NCBI GenBank assembly: GCA_025330725.1
Contig: JAIWND010000026.1
Location: 310,001 to 374,000 of the forward strand
Reading direction: 5' to 3'
Origin: Chlamydoabsidia padenii
Taxonomy: Eukaryota > Mucoromycota > Mucoromycetes > Mucorales > Cunninghamellaceae
DNA length: 64,000 nucleotides
In this document: positions 21,212 through 31,308 of the stretch, one piece after another
Layout: the number at the start of each line of letters is the position of its first letter
How positions within the stretch are numbered: the stretch's first letter is position 1
Made by a program: the position numbers and the translations under genes
The notes under the pieces: model-generated
Told to the model about the DNA's origin: nothing
Database searches by the model: none
What the model saw: only the letters and a program-made list of their open reading frames with translations

Positions 21212-23064
21212 ATGGCTATTATCACTACTATTCTTACATTGTTGCCTCCTCCTTCCATTTTATTGGTATATAGTGTTTTAGCAGTAGGTGTCATTATTGT
21301 CATTCACATTCTCTCTCAATTGGTAAGTTACTCTTCCAGAACAATAATATGATTACTAACTTTTTTTTTTCTTTTCTTCAAGATTGGACCTCAAAACACC
21401 AAAGAGCCTCCTGTTGTATTCTCTTGGGTTCCCCTTGTTGGTAATGCCTTTCAGTTTGGAACGTAAGTCATGACGAACACTACATCAAAAGAAGACTAAC
21501 AGCTTTTCTTTTTCCTTTCGAAAATAGAAATCCTATTGACTTTTTACAAAAGTGTCAAAAGAAGTATGGTGATACCTTTACCTTTACAATGGTGGGAAAA
21601 CGTGTCACAGCCTGTCTTGGTGCCGATGGTAATCAATTTGTATTCAACAGCAAGCAAAACATGTCCTCTGCTGCTGAAGCCTACAATCCTATGACCAAAC
21701 TTGTATTTGGGCCGCAAATTGTATTTGATGCCCCTCACAGTGTCTTTATGGAACAAAAAAGGTAATCATTCAAAAAGTCAAAATATAACATATACACATA
21801 TATTCATATTCATACGTTCTGGGTTTATAGGTTTATCAAGGCTGGATTGAACACTGATTGCTTCCGTCGTCATGTCCCTATGATTGCGAAGGAAACCAAG
21901 GATTTCTTCAAGAACTACACTAAACCTTCTGGATCTATGGGAATCCAACATGCTTTTGGGAAACTAATTATATTGACTGCTTCTAGCTGTTTGATGGGTA
22001 AAGAAATACGGGCTAATCTGGATGACAATGTGGCCGACCTCCTTTATGACTTGGATCAAGGGTTCAAACCTATCAACTTTATCTTCCCTAATCTGCCTTT
22101 ACCTTCCTATCGTCGTCGGGATGCTGCAAGAGAAAAGATGGCTGCTCTCTATTCAAGTATTATTCAACGTAGAAGAAACGAAAATGACAATGTAAGTACA
22201 GACATGGATGTGACATGGTGAATAAAAAGAAGAAGAAAACGGATGGAAACTCACCCTATTTATAACTTGACTTTTACCCCTTTTTTGTTTATAATTTTTT
22301 TTTACTAGTCTGATTCTGATCTACTTCAAGCTCTGATGGATGCAACATATAAGGATGGAACTAAACTCCCTGATGATCATATTGCGGGCATGATGATCGC
22401 GGTTTTGTTTGGTGGACAACATACTTCTTCTACCACATCAGCTTGGACTATTTTAGAATTGGCCGCTCAACCTGATCTCATAAAGGCACTACGACAAGAA
22501 CAAATCGATCAACTTGGCTCACTCAAGACCGACCTGACCTTTGACAACATCAAGGAGTTGCCCCTTTTAGAAGCAGTGATTAAGGAAACCTTGCGCCTTC
22601 ATCCTCCCATCTTCCAAATGATGCGTCGTGTGGTGGCTGATAAAGTGGTGTATGAAAAGAATGGCATGCAAGTGCCTAAAGGCAACTATCTCTGTGCGGT
22701 TCCTGGTGTGACTCATCTGGATCCAACTTACTTCAATGAACCACTCACGTATAATCCTTACCGATGGATCGAAAAGACCGACCCTGTGCATCAGATGGAA
22801 CAAGGTGATGATGCCAATATCGATTATGGGTTTGGTGCCGTGGGTATCTCGTCCAGATCTCCCTTTTTACCTTTTGGTGCAGGTCGTCATCGATGTATTG
22901 GTGAACAGTTTGGCTATCTTCAACTTAAAACGATCATTGCTACTTTTATCCGACTGTTTGACTTTGAATTGGAAGGTGGAAATGGTGTACCCAAGTCTGA
23001 TTATACTTCCATGGTGGTGGTACCGAAACAACCTAATAATATCCATTATACTTTTAGAGAATAG
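21212..23064 (+). CDS. CYP51: Sterol 14-alpha-demethylase, cytochrome P450 CYP51
   Basis: Five exons (21212-21322, 21383-21462, 21528-21761, 21831-22191, 22309-23064) give 513 residues. An N-terminal membrane anchor spans about residues 14-35. P450 landmarks are the I-helix GGQHTSS, 'KETLRLHPP' (ExxR), and the heme loop FGAGRHRCIGE with Cys458. The CYP51 signature is clear. The enzyme removes the 14-alpha-methyl group of lanosterol or eburicol in the endoplasmic reticulum during ergosterol synthesis and is the azole target. The region equivalent to Candida Y118/Y132 reads 'EAY...QIVFDAP': the first Tyr is kept (Tyr116) but the second is Phe130. A Phe at this site (Y129F in mucoralean numbering) characterises the F5 paralogue reported to underlie intrinsic resistance of Mucorales to short-tailed azoles. 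Whether a second CYP51 exists cannot be seen here. Confidence 0.96.
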
Positions 23065-25182
23065 TAATACTACTACTTTTTTTTATTGTTTTATTAATCT
23101 GTAATAAAGAATATGATTTGCTTAAACATGATGATGGTTGTTGTTGGGGGAGATAGGATGGGTGGCATGAATGATTGATGTTGGGGATTATACTGCATGA
23201 AGAATCCTGGGCGGAAGCAATTCGGCGATTTACCTAAAATCAATGGAAGGTTTGGTGTAGTGACACGAGCTTTTTTGGGCGTTTGTTATGTTTGTCATTG
23301 GATACAAGAAAAGAACAAAGGCAGAAACTCTGATGGCTAGATGTATACGCCATGGCAAAGAGACTTGTGTAACATTATTAGTTCCATCGGATTGAATAAA
23401 AGGGATGAGATCGAAATTTCTTATTATTCAATAAACCGAGTTAGTCTCTAATCTCAAACAAGAGAGAGAGAGAGAGTGAGATCAGTAACACAACCCACCC
23501 TTAAAGCTTGTGATTCCTTTTTTTAATAGATGAAATCATCCCATATCACCCATCAGCAACTGTCAAACAAAAAATACCGACCCACATTATTATCATCATC
23601 AACATCATCATTTGTCTAAAGGAATGTAACAGATTCAATAGTATTTGTAGTACCAAGATGCATAGACCTCTTTTTTTTTTTATATATGTTGGTATGATAG
23701 TTAGGGGCCCAGATGGATGTAAACATAAACAAAGAATCATCCAAATGGAATCACCATATGAGGTAAGAATAAAAGAAACTATAATCTTCTATCTTACCAT
23801 GTACTATTATTTGGCGTCACCTTGGTGCAAAAATCAGGTACGCCCCCCCCCAAAGTTCATTTAGTTCAAATAAGGCAATTCAAAAGTATGCATGATATTG
23901 CAAAAGTATAGTTTATTTTAATATGTGAATCAAAAAAGCATGCCCAGTTGTTCATCTATACTAAAAAGGTGCTTTTCTATAACTATCCAAGTCCATGTAG
24001 GTTACTGCGAGATTCTAAGCCATGAGACCCAAGATAAAGTTGTTTGACGTGAATGGTGGCACCAAGGTAGGAGTGTATTAAGTGAGTTATATGCATAGCG
24101 TTTTAAGCTATTCCAGTTCTATGCCGTACTTTTTTTTTATTTCACATTATGCATTGTCCGTGGGGAGTTACCAGATCCGAGAGGTCGCCATATTATTACT
24201 GTTTTACATTGTTGATATAATAAACTATCTATTGGAAGAGTTTCGTAGGCATTTGTTTATTATGTTAACTGTCGTCGTTTTTGCATTCGTAATTCCAAGG
24301 ATCCTAAACGAAAAAGAGAGATGTGCGATTGAGATGGGGACTTTTTCTTCTTCTTTTTAACTGTGTTTATGCTTACCTATAGTTTAAATCTGCAGTTGAT
24401 CAAATAGGGGTTAGTTTTGTAACTAATATAAAAGATATATTTGATAGTAAAAATAACCACAATTGAGAAGAAGGAAGGAAGAGAAAGGAACAATAAGGAA
24501 TTTGGGGGGAGTCCTTCACACACAAAAAAAGGTAGTTAAAATCCCGCACGACGTCATTTTAAAAGAGCGCATCAGGATCACCACAACCTGAAACACATTC
24601 GTCAAGGTGTAAGGATAGTTGTACAAAACTCAAAATGTGTAAAAGAAAAAAAGAAGTGTTTGAAGGGGTCATACAAAACTTGTATAAACAAAAGACCGAT
24701 GACTCTTTCTTACTTTTTAGCACGTTGATTCTTTCAAAAAGCTCAGACTATAAAAGGTTTTTTTTTTTTTTTTTGAAAGGCGGGATTTTCTGATTTCATT
24801 TTACTTCTTTTGCTTCTCTTTCACTTTTTACTTTTTTTTTATATATATATATACCTTTTAATCAAATTTGATCTACGATCATCTCCTCTTTACCTTTTTA
24901 TCTCTCTCTCTTTATATAAAAAGGGAGTCCATCAACAAAAAAGCTTCGACATTTATCATCACAACTCTGTTAGAATCCAGGGCAAAGGTAAAACTCTCTC
25001 TCTTTATTTTTATATGAAATGCATCCCTTTTTGGAGAAGAATAGACCTCCTTGTTGGGATGGGCATAGGGGAAAAAAATAAAGTATATATAATTCTAACT
25101 CACTCTCTTCTTTTTCTTCTTTTTCTTAACATTCCTCTAGTCATTCAACCCATCTCATCTTTTAACATTCAAGAAACCACTA
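23065..25182. other. 2.1-kb intergenic region and STE12 promoter/leader
   Basis: No gene seen. Contains AG repeats at 23461-23476, element copies (TTAAAATCCCGC at 24535-24546; GGCGGGATTTT near 24779), a TATA box at 24749-24757, a T run at 24758-24774 and a probable 5' UTR intron at 24988-25140. Confidence 0.55.
24749..24757 (+). promoter_or_regulatory. TATA box of the Ste12-like gene
   Basis: TATAAAAGG sits 434 bases before the start codon. The gap is explained by a long leader with a likely intron (GTAAAA at 24988 to TAG at 25140). A T run and an element copy follow immediately. Confidence 0.5.
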
Positions 25183-27240
25183 ATGAACAACAACAACTCA
25201 ATGGACGACGTGGTGCTACCACCTCCAACCGAAGAAGATGTCGACACGCGTTTGGAACAAATTAACCAACTAAAGTACTTTTTGGCAACTGCACCTTCTC
25301 ACTGGAATACCTACCCTGATGACCCACCACTTCAACGTTACTCCTTACCTACTGGCGAATCCGTATCATGCGTCCGTTGGCACCAAGGCTTCTTTATTTC
25401 GGGTACCGATATTGTCCGATCTTTGGTATACCGCTTCCATGCTTTTGGTCGACCGGTGCAAAACCTCAAGAAATTCGAAGAAGGCATCTTTAGTGACTTG
25501 CGTAATCTCAAACCTGGAACCGATGCTACGCTGGAGGAACCCAAATCAAGCTTCTTGGATCTCTTGTATAAACATAACTGCATTCGTACACAAAAAAAAC
25601 AAAAGGTCTTCAATTGGTTCTCGGTGCCTCACGATCGTCTTTTTTTGGACGCTTTGGAACGGGATCTCAAACGGGAAAAGTTGGGGACTGAAGCGACCTC
25701 GGCTGCTGTGGCTCATCCGGCTCTGTCAATCACTTTGGATACTACTCAAGCCATGTTTGATGAATTTAGGAAAAATCTACTCAGCGAATTGGATTTGCAT
25801 GCTTGCTTGAATGGAAATCATCGATCACGCAAATCATCTTTGGTGGCCAAGAAACGACAACGACATCGGCAACAACAACAACAGACTTCTTTGGTTGAAT
25901 ATGAACGTGCTCCTTCATTTGCGTCTTTACCTCCACCTCCTGTTATGACCAGTGCGACAAATACAGTCTTTGGTCATTTTTCTCTCTTTGAAGGATCTCC
26001 AACTTATAAACAACGCCGTCGACGCACAACACAATCATCAAAATCTGACAATCATCATCATCATCATCCTCATCACCATTCATCCTCATCTTCATCTCGA
26101 TCATCTTGGTGGCCGTATGATAATGGACACTCTGGGTCTTCTTCACCATGCTCTCCAAAACCATCTGTGGATCTGATGGATGACCCTGCTCGGTTATATA
26201 CTTGTCCTTTAAGCTCGTGTGGTAAGATCTTTAAACGGTTGGAACACTTGAAACGTCATTTGCGCACACATACAATGGAACGACCTTATCTCTGCGGTGT
26301 TTGTGGAAAACGATTCTCAAGAAGTGACAATTTGGCTCAGCACAAAAAGACACACAAACGTCGACAACGATCTAGCAATGACAATAGCAGTGACAGCAGT
26401 GATCATAGCAACAATCACAGTCCACTTGCCCACCACACCGAACTTCCGACTATTCAAGTACGCCAACAGCATCTACAAAAGGAACAACAAGTGCATCGTC
26501 ATCATTATTCATCTGCCAATGGTAACAACAATGACGATGAGGATGCTATGTCTCATCATGGCGATTACCACACCATGGATTTATCATCACCACCTTTGAC
26601 TTACGATGAACCACAAAGCTCCATCATCTGGTTACCATCCACAAATGTACCACCTATCACTGTGACCTTCAAGGACGAACATCAAGAAAAGGACATGCAC
26701 GACTTTTTTCCCTCCTTGTCAGCCTCCACCAGCTCATCCTCCATCTCATCATGCCATTCATCACCCACCATCTTATCCACCTCGGCTGCACAACTTTTAA
26801 TCAAGACCGAGCCATTTCAATTTGATCAACAACAAATGACACCGTCCACACCTACTACTACTACTCTTGAAGATTTGCTATCTGCCTCACCACATGCTCA
26901 ACATCGTCATCAACAACAAAACAAGGATTGGCGCTTTAACATGGAATGGGATCAGAATTCGTGCCTTTCGTCACCACAATCAACTTCTTTATTTATTGAT
27001 CAATCAGCAACATTCTCATCAACATCAGCATATGGACCTTCTTCAGCAACCAACTTGCGCCAACCACCATCTCCTTACTACTCTGCTCTCAACTATCAAC
27101 ATGTTGCTTCTTCCTCTTCATCGACTTACTCTGATGATGAAAGTCCATTGTTGAAACCTATTGATACTAGTGGTTTTTACTACCCTTCTGGATTTCAAGA
27201 CACTACCATGCGGCCTTTGGATTCTCTCATGCACTTTTGA
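25183..27240 (+). CDS. Ste12-like transcription factor with two C2H2 zinc fingers
   Basis: A single 685-residue frame without coding introns. Residues about 20-190 are the Ste12 DNA-binding (homeodomain-like) region: 'QINQLKYFLATAPSHW', 'VSCVRWHQGFFISGTDIVR', 'FEEGIFSDLRNLKPGTDATL', 'CIRTQKKQKVFNWFSVPHDR'. Residues about 338-395 hold two C2H2 fingers, 'YTCPLSSCGKIFKRLEHLKR' and 'YLCGVCGKRFSRSDNLAQHK'. This combination is the SteA/StlA type found in filamentous fungi, whereas yeast Ste12 lacks the fingers. Such proteins act downstream of MAP kinases in mating, filamentation and host invasion. The rest is low-complexity, rich in His, Gln and Ser. The ATG at 25183 lies 42 bases after the acceptor of a probable 5' UTR intron. 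Confidence 0.96.
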   Translation: MNNNNSMDDVVLPPPTEEDVDTRLEQINQLKYFLATAPSHWNTYPDDPPLQRYSLPTGESVSCVRWHQGFFISGTDIVRSLVYRFHAFGRPVQNLKKFEEGIFSDLRNLKPGTDATLEEPKSSFLDLLYKHNCIRTQKKQKVFNWFSVPHDRLFLDALERDLKREKLGTEATSAAVAHPALSITLDTTQAMFDEFRKNLLSELDLHACLNGNHRSRKSSLVAKKRQRHRQQQQQTSLVEYERAPSFASLPPPPVMTSATNTVFGHFSLFEGSPTYKQRRRRTTQSSKSDNHHHHHPHHHSSSSSSRSSWWPYDNGHSGSSSPCSPKPSVDLMDDPARLYTCPLSSCGKIFKRLEHLKRHLRTHTMERPYLCGVCGKRFSRSDNLAQHKKTHKRRQRSSNDNSSDSSDHSNNHSPLAHHTELPTIQVRQQHLQKEQQVHRHHYSSANGNNNDDEDAMSHHGDYHTMDLSSPPLTYDEPQSSIIWLPSTNVPPITVTFKDEHQEKDMHDFFPSLSASTSSSSISSCHSSPTILSTSAAQLLIKTEPFQFDQQQMTPSTPTTTTLEDLLSASPHAQHRHQQQNKDWRFNMEWDQNSCLSSPQSTSLFIDQSATFSSTSAYGPSSATNLRQPPSPYYSALNYQHVASSSSSTYSDDESPLLKPIDTSGFYYPSGFQDTTMRPLDSLMHF

Positions 27241-28229
27241 GTTGGGAACACAGCAGCATCTTTTTTTTTTTTTAACCTATTATCCATATCTCCCCCCATA
27301 TATAACTTACTCATCTATATCCTATCACATTTATTTATTATCCCCTCCACTCTGATACAATTAGTATAGCTCATGTTTGTTTGTTTGTGCTTGTTTGTTT
27401 TTATTCCTCTTATATCATTTACCATCATTCATCATCTTTACTGTTTATATCACTTATCATCATTATCTTGTATCATTCACCTTCCTGTTGTATATCATGT
27501 TTATATAAATAAAGCAACTTCTTTTTACTGGCCTCTAATGTGTAACATTAACTTGATCTGTTTGACCTTTTTTTTTTCAGGGACGTTTAATGTCGGGGGT
27601 TAAAAATCATTCGTGTGCCCTGATGGAAAAAAAAAAAAAAAAAAAAAAAAAGGATGCACTCATTAAACTCTAAAAATGGAAGCATCCACTCGTCAGATTG
27701 GGGTCAAAACATATACCATCTGTCGATCCCCTTTTCAAAACCCTGTTTGTTTTTTTTTCGTTCTCAGATGGATACATTCCTTCACTTAAGGTTCACCATT
27801 CTCCCTTCATCCCCGGTTTTCGAAGCTTGCTTACTATCGGTCCATTCAACACTAAAGTGGGCGATGCCGGGATTTGAATTCGTCAGCTTATCATGCAATC
27901 AGGTTATTTCCTTGAAGCAAGGAACATCGTTAGCAAATACATCCAGAATCATTTCGACCATCAATAAAATACCCTTTTTGTTAAATGGCATATATATGTG
28001 TAAAGTACGGTTGAATTAAATGAGGTAACCAGTATCTTGCCCAAACATAATGCCTAGGAATTTTGGCTGGTTTCAAGTTAATTTACCCATAGACATGTAT
28101 CAAGCGAATCAAGTTGTCTATTATGTAACCCCAACAAATATGACCAAAACATACACATTATAAAATAAAGTCAAATCACAAATCCATGTTTATTAAGATG
28201 ATCTATACAACACAAACTATTCTACAAAG
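27241..28229. other. Intergenic region, no gene seen
   Basis: 3' flank of the Ste12-like gene, then a 24-base A run at 27627-27650 and an exact GGGATTTGAA at 27869-27878. No gene recognised. Confidence 0.5.
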
Positions 28230-28620
28230 TGACTATACTGTAATGGGAAATACATCACCATGTAGGGAAGCCCTTTTTTGCTTGTTCACCATAGATGAGT
28301 ACCAGACTACCCGCAAGCCGAATTCAAATAAACGTCCCTAGATCACAATAAAAATAAAAAATAAAAGTATTGGTTTTCCATGCTTATTACCTTTTCCTTG
28401 TTATAATGAGACTGGCTGGAGGCATCTTCGCCTTCAAGATGTGTTTTGAGATCAGTTTTATAGAAGCAGCGACTACAAAACAACAATAAAGTTTATGGTG
28501 AGTCTCCGTCTTGGTTCCATATGCTGTTTGGTATGAGGTTGTGCCCACTTGATGTGAGCCAGAGTTGCCGTTGTTTGAGGTGAGTCTGTGTTGCTCATTG
28601 TCGCATCCGATCATGAATCC
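28230..28620 (-). CDS. Possible small hypothetical gene
   Basis: On the minus strand an ATG at 28614 opens a 75-codon frame to 28387, ending '...AKMPPASLIITRKR'. The strand also has a convincing splice pattern: an AG after a pyrimidine tract near 28474, a donor GTAATAAG near 28390 and an acceptor ending CTAG near 28331. Several ways of joining frames remain open and none gives a recognisable protein, so neither the exact exons nor the product can be stated. Transcript data would settle it. It may simply be non-coding. Confidence 0.25.
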
Positions 28621-28927
28621 ATCGCAGTCGTTTGTTGTTTATCCACGTTGATATATAATGGATCATTACTGTACCAAAGCTATTCCACACCAGTTTTATG
28701 TTGAATTAGAGTCGAATGGTCAAAAAAAAAAAAAAAAAAAAAGTGGGAGAGAAGAACAAAAGAGGGGAAAGAAATCTTTTGCCAGCACTTTTATGAATAA
28801 ATATTCAAAACCCGCCCGAGTACCTGTAAGAGAATGGAAGTGTACTACAATGGTATAATAAAATACGTTTATTTATTAAAGGAGTATCTAATGCTATTTG
28901 TATAAGGGGAAAGGAGGGTGTGATCAT

Positions 28928-29349
28928 CTACAATAGTATTTCCAATTCACCACATCCTCCACAGGTCCAAACTAAAAACAGGTCATTTCCATCTGGTAAG
29001 CCCAACGTTGAAGAAGTTACTTTTGAGTCACCACCGGGACAGAGTCTAGATTTTAAAACAAAGGATTAGAGACAGTGTCATGTTTCCACTAACAAGCTTA
29101 CCCATGTTGTTGTTTTGCCAAGTTGATCATGGTTTTGATACCTTGTGGGGATAGATCCTTTTGGTAAGCCAAAGGAATGATTAATTCACAGTTGGTACAA
29201 TGAAGCCCCGTCGTTGTTGTTGTCAAACAGTGAGCGCATTGAGGACAAGGGAAGTAGTCAGGTGATAGTATTGTTCGCTTGTTGTTTCCTTTTTGTTCGT
29301 CAATGTTAAAGTCGCTACTGATTTCATCAAAGAGTCTTTTTTTCCACAT
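28928..29349 (-). CDS. RPA-interacting-protein-like zinc protein
   Basis: Two exons, 29102-29349 and 28928-29045 (minus strand), joined by a GT-AG intron, give 121 residues. The core has Cys pairs: 'FPCPQCAHCL', 'LHCTNCELIIPL', then after a helical segment 'QQHGLCPGG' and finally 'VWTCGGCGELEILL' at the C-terminus. This order and the ending match the C-terminal zinc domain of RPAIN (RPA-interacting protein), which binds replication protein A and aids its nuclear import in animals. At 121 residues the protein lacks the longer N-terminal part of animal RPAIN. The family assignment is from motif spacing by eye; function by analogy. Copies of the dispersed element lie 42 and 64 bases upstream (29391, 29413). 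Confidence 0.75.
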
Positions 29350-29661
29350 TCTTCATTTCAAAGAGAGAGAGGGAAAAAAAATCCTGTCAGTCGGGATTTA
29401 AATACCAACAAATCGGGATTCAAGTGAGGGCCAGATCTGTTCAAATTGATTCAAGTCCTACAGTTATCATCATTATCATTTTTATTATCAAAGTTCTAGT
29501 TATATGTGAGTGGGGGTACGAAGTGTGAATGGGAAGAGTCAATAATGTCTATATTAGGTCATGGGTAAAAAGTGTCTATAAAACGAGAGAAGATGGAATA
29601 ATTGAATGTGTATATACAATAAAAAGGGGGAAGATAAAAAAAAAAAAGTTTATACAGTAAT

Positions 29662-30095
29662 CTAAGATCGAATCCTGGCCAATGTTTTCAGTTTCCGAAG
29701 GGTTACAAAAAAGGCGCCAGCACCAGAGAGAAGAGCCATACCAGAGACAAGACCAAAAGCATATGGATCTTGTTCAAAGTAGTTCTTAAAGTTCATACCA
29801 AATAGAGCACCATAGACACTTACCACACTGGCAGATAAGGTCACCATAGTTAAACGAATATCAAACCACATTAAAGAGTTCCGGGATAAATCCAATGTCA
29901 ATTGTACAACGTCTTCGGTAGATTTCATATTGGAGATGAGTCGTGATGTTTCGTTGGCGATTTCCTCCGTTTGTTTAAGATAGGCTTCCAGTAACAATTC
30001 CACTTCTTCATGATCTGATGCATCTCTAGGGTGTCCAGACTTTTTTGCTGTAAGATACATGGCTGCCAGATCATCATCTAATAAAAAAGGTATCA

Positions 30096-30128
<33 letters not shown>

Positions 30129-30973
30129 ATTATTATTATTATTCCTTACCATATTCCAATAATTCATCAATAGCATCCCGTATAGATGAGACATCATGTT
30201 CAAATTTAGATAACTTCTTGGAGAGTTGTAACAAATCCCGCAGTCGTTCTTGATTCACACTTTCTTCAATATCCACCAGTCCTTCCAAATCACTAAGCAG
30301 TCGATTGACAGGTCCTTCCAAAGCCTCCAATTCAGATTGCATAGATGAAGTCACCGAGATGAGAATCGCTTCTAAAGCCCTAATTTGATATATATATATA
30401 TATATAAAAGTTAGTTTCTAGTCAATCATCATGTTACAATAGTGATTGAACTTGCTTGAATTCAAAGGGTAGTTGATCATTTTGTGAGCAAAGCCGTTCT
30501 TGAAGATCTTGGACAAATACGCTTTGGTTATAACTATCGGTTGAGCCAAAGGTATCAAAAAGGACCACCATGTCACTTTTAAGTAATGCCCGCATGTGTG
30601 CCATATTGATCAGAATTGCTTCGGAGCGCACCAGAATGGTCGGTTTTTGGTTAAGAGACCGAGTATCGATCGTTCGTAGATCCCGAGGCAATAAAGAATG
30701 CTGTTGACAGAATTCAGACTTTCGGATATCACCAGCAGTAGTTTTGACAAGTCCTTGTTGATCAAATTCAGTACCTAATTATATGTTAAAGCAAAGTGAG
30801 TTTTCGTTTATTAGTTTACAAGTAAACTTACATCGTAGTTTGAGATCGGCAGTGTTGGTTGGTAAGGGTGTGATTCGTGTAGGTATGATAGAGGGACGAA
30901 TAAAACGTTTGGATATAAAAAAGGAAGTGGAGAAAGGTCTACGTAGAGGTCTAACAAATACTGGTGAGAGCAT
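29662..30973 (-). CDS. MRS2: Mitochondrial magnesium channel, Mrs2/Mfm1 type
   Basis: Four exons on the minus strand (30832-30973, 30456-30774, 30150-30379, 29662-30077) give 368 residues. The N-terminus (MLSPVFVRPLRRPFSTSFFI) is Arg/Ser-rich without acidic residues, as expected for a mitochondrial targeting sequence. Landmarks are 'LLPRDLRTIDTR', 'ILVRSEAILINMAHMRALL', 'LPFEFKALEAIL' and a coiled-coil stretch. Then come two membrane helices around 'LTMVTLSASVVSVYGALFGMN' and 'AFGLVSGMALLSGAGAFFV', with the signature GMN at 324-326. CorA-superfamily channels of this type admit Mg2+ across the inner mitochondrial membrane and support group II intron splicing in yeast. Intron 2 (30380-30455) uses a GC donor (GCAAGT), needed to restore LPFEFKALEA. 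The promoter is shared with the APSES gene. Confidence 0.95.
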
Positions 30974-31308
30974 TAAATAAAGTGAAGATAGAATGGGGAA
31001 GAAAAAGAAAAAAAGTTATTGTTTTGCCTGGGTCTTTTTTTTTTTTTTTTCTTTGGATGGTTCAAAATAATTTCAAATGCCGCCAAGTCGGATCGATTGC
31101 ATTTTTAGAAAAAACGCGGCACTTTTATTTTCCCAACCTCTTCTTATTATTATCATTATTATTATTATTATTAGTATTATTCCCTTGACTGATTCACCAC
31201 ATATTATAATATCTGTAAGTATTAAAACTATTTGACTATAATATGTTGATGCCTTTATTACTGTACAGTATAACTCACTTTCTTTTTGTCTTTCATGAAA
31301 ACATCCAG
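30974..31308. other. Divergent promoter between MRS2 and the APSES-factor gene
   Basis: 335 bases separate the two start codons. It holds a T run at 31035-31050, the element TTTCAAATGCCGCC at 31071-31084, a TTA repeat near 31145-31173, and a donor-like GTAAGT at 31215 that pairs with the AG at 31307-31308 as a likely 5' UTR intron of the plus-strand gene. Confidence 0.5.

Noticed and set aside
24082..24360. Plus-strand 92-codon hydrophobic frame
   Set aside because: It starts with GTG, has no ATG at its start, no promoter-like context and no family resemblance.
27660..28019. Plus-strand 121-codon frame
   Set aside because: Crosses T runs, no conserved motif, no splice or promoter pattern.
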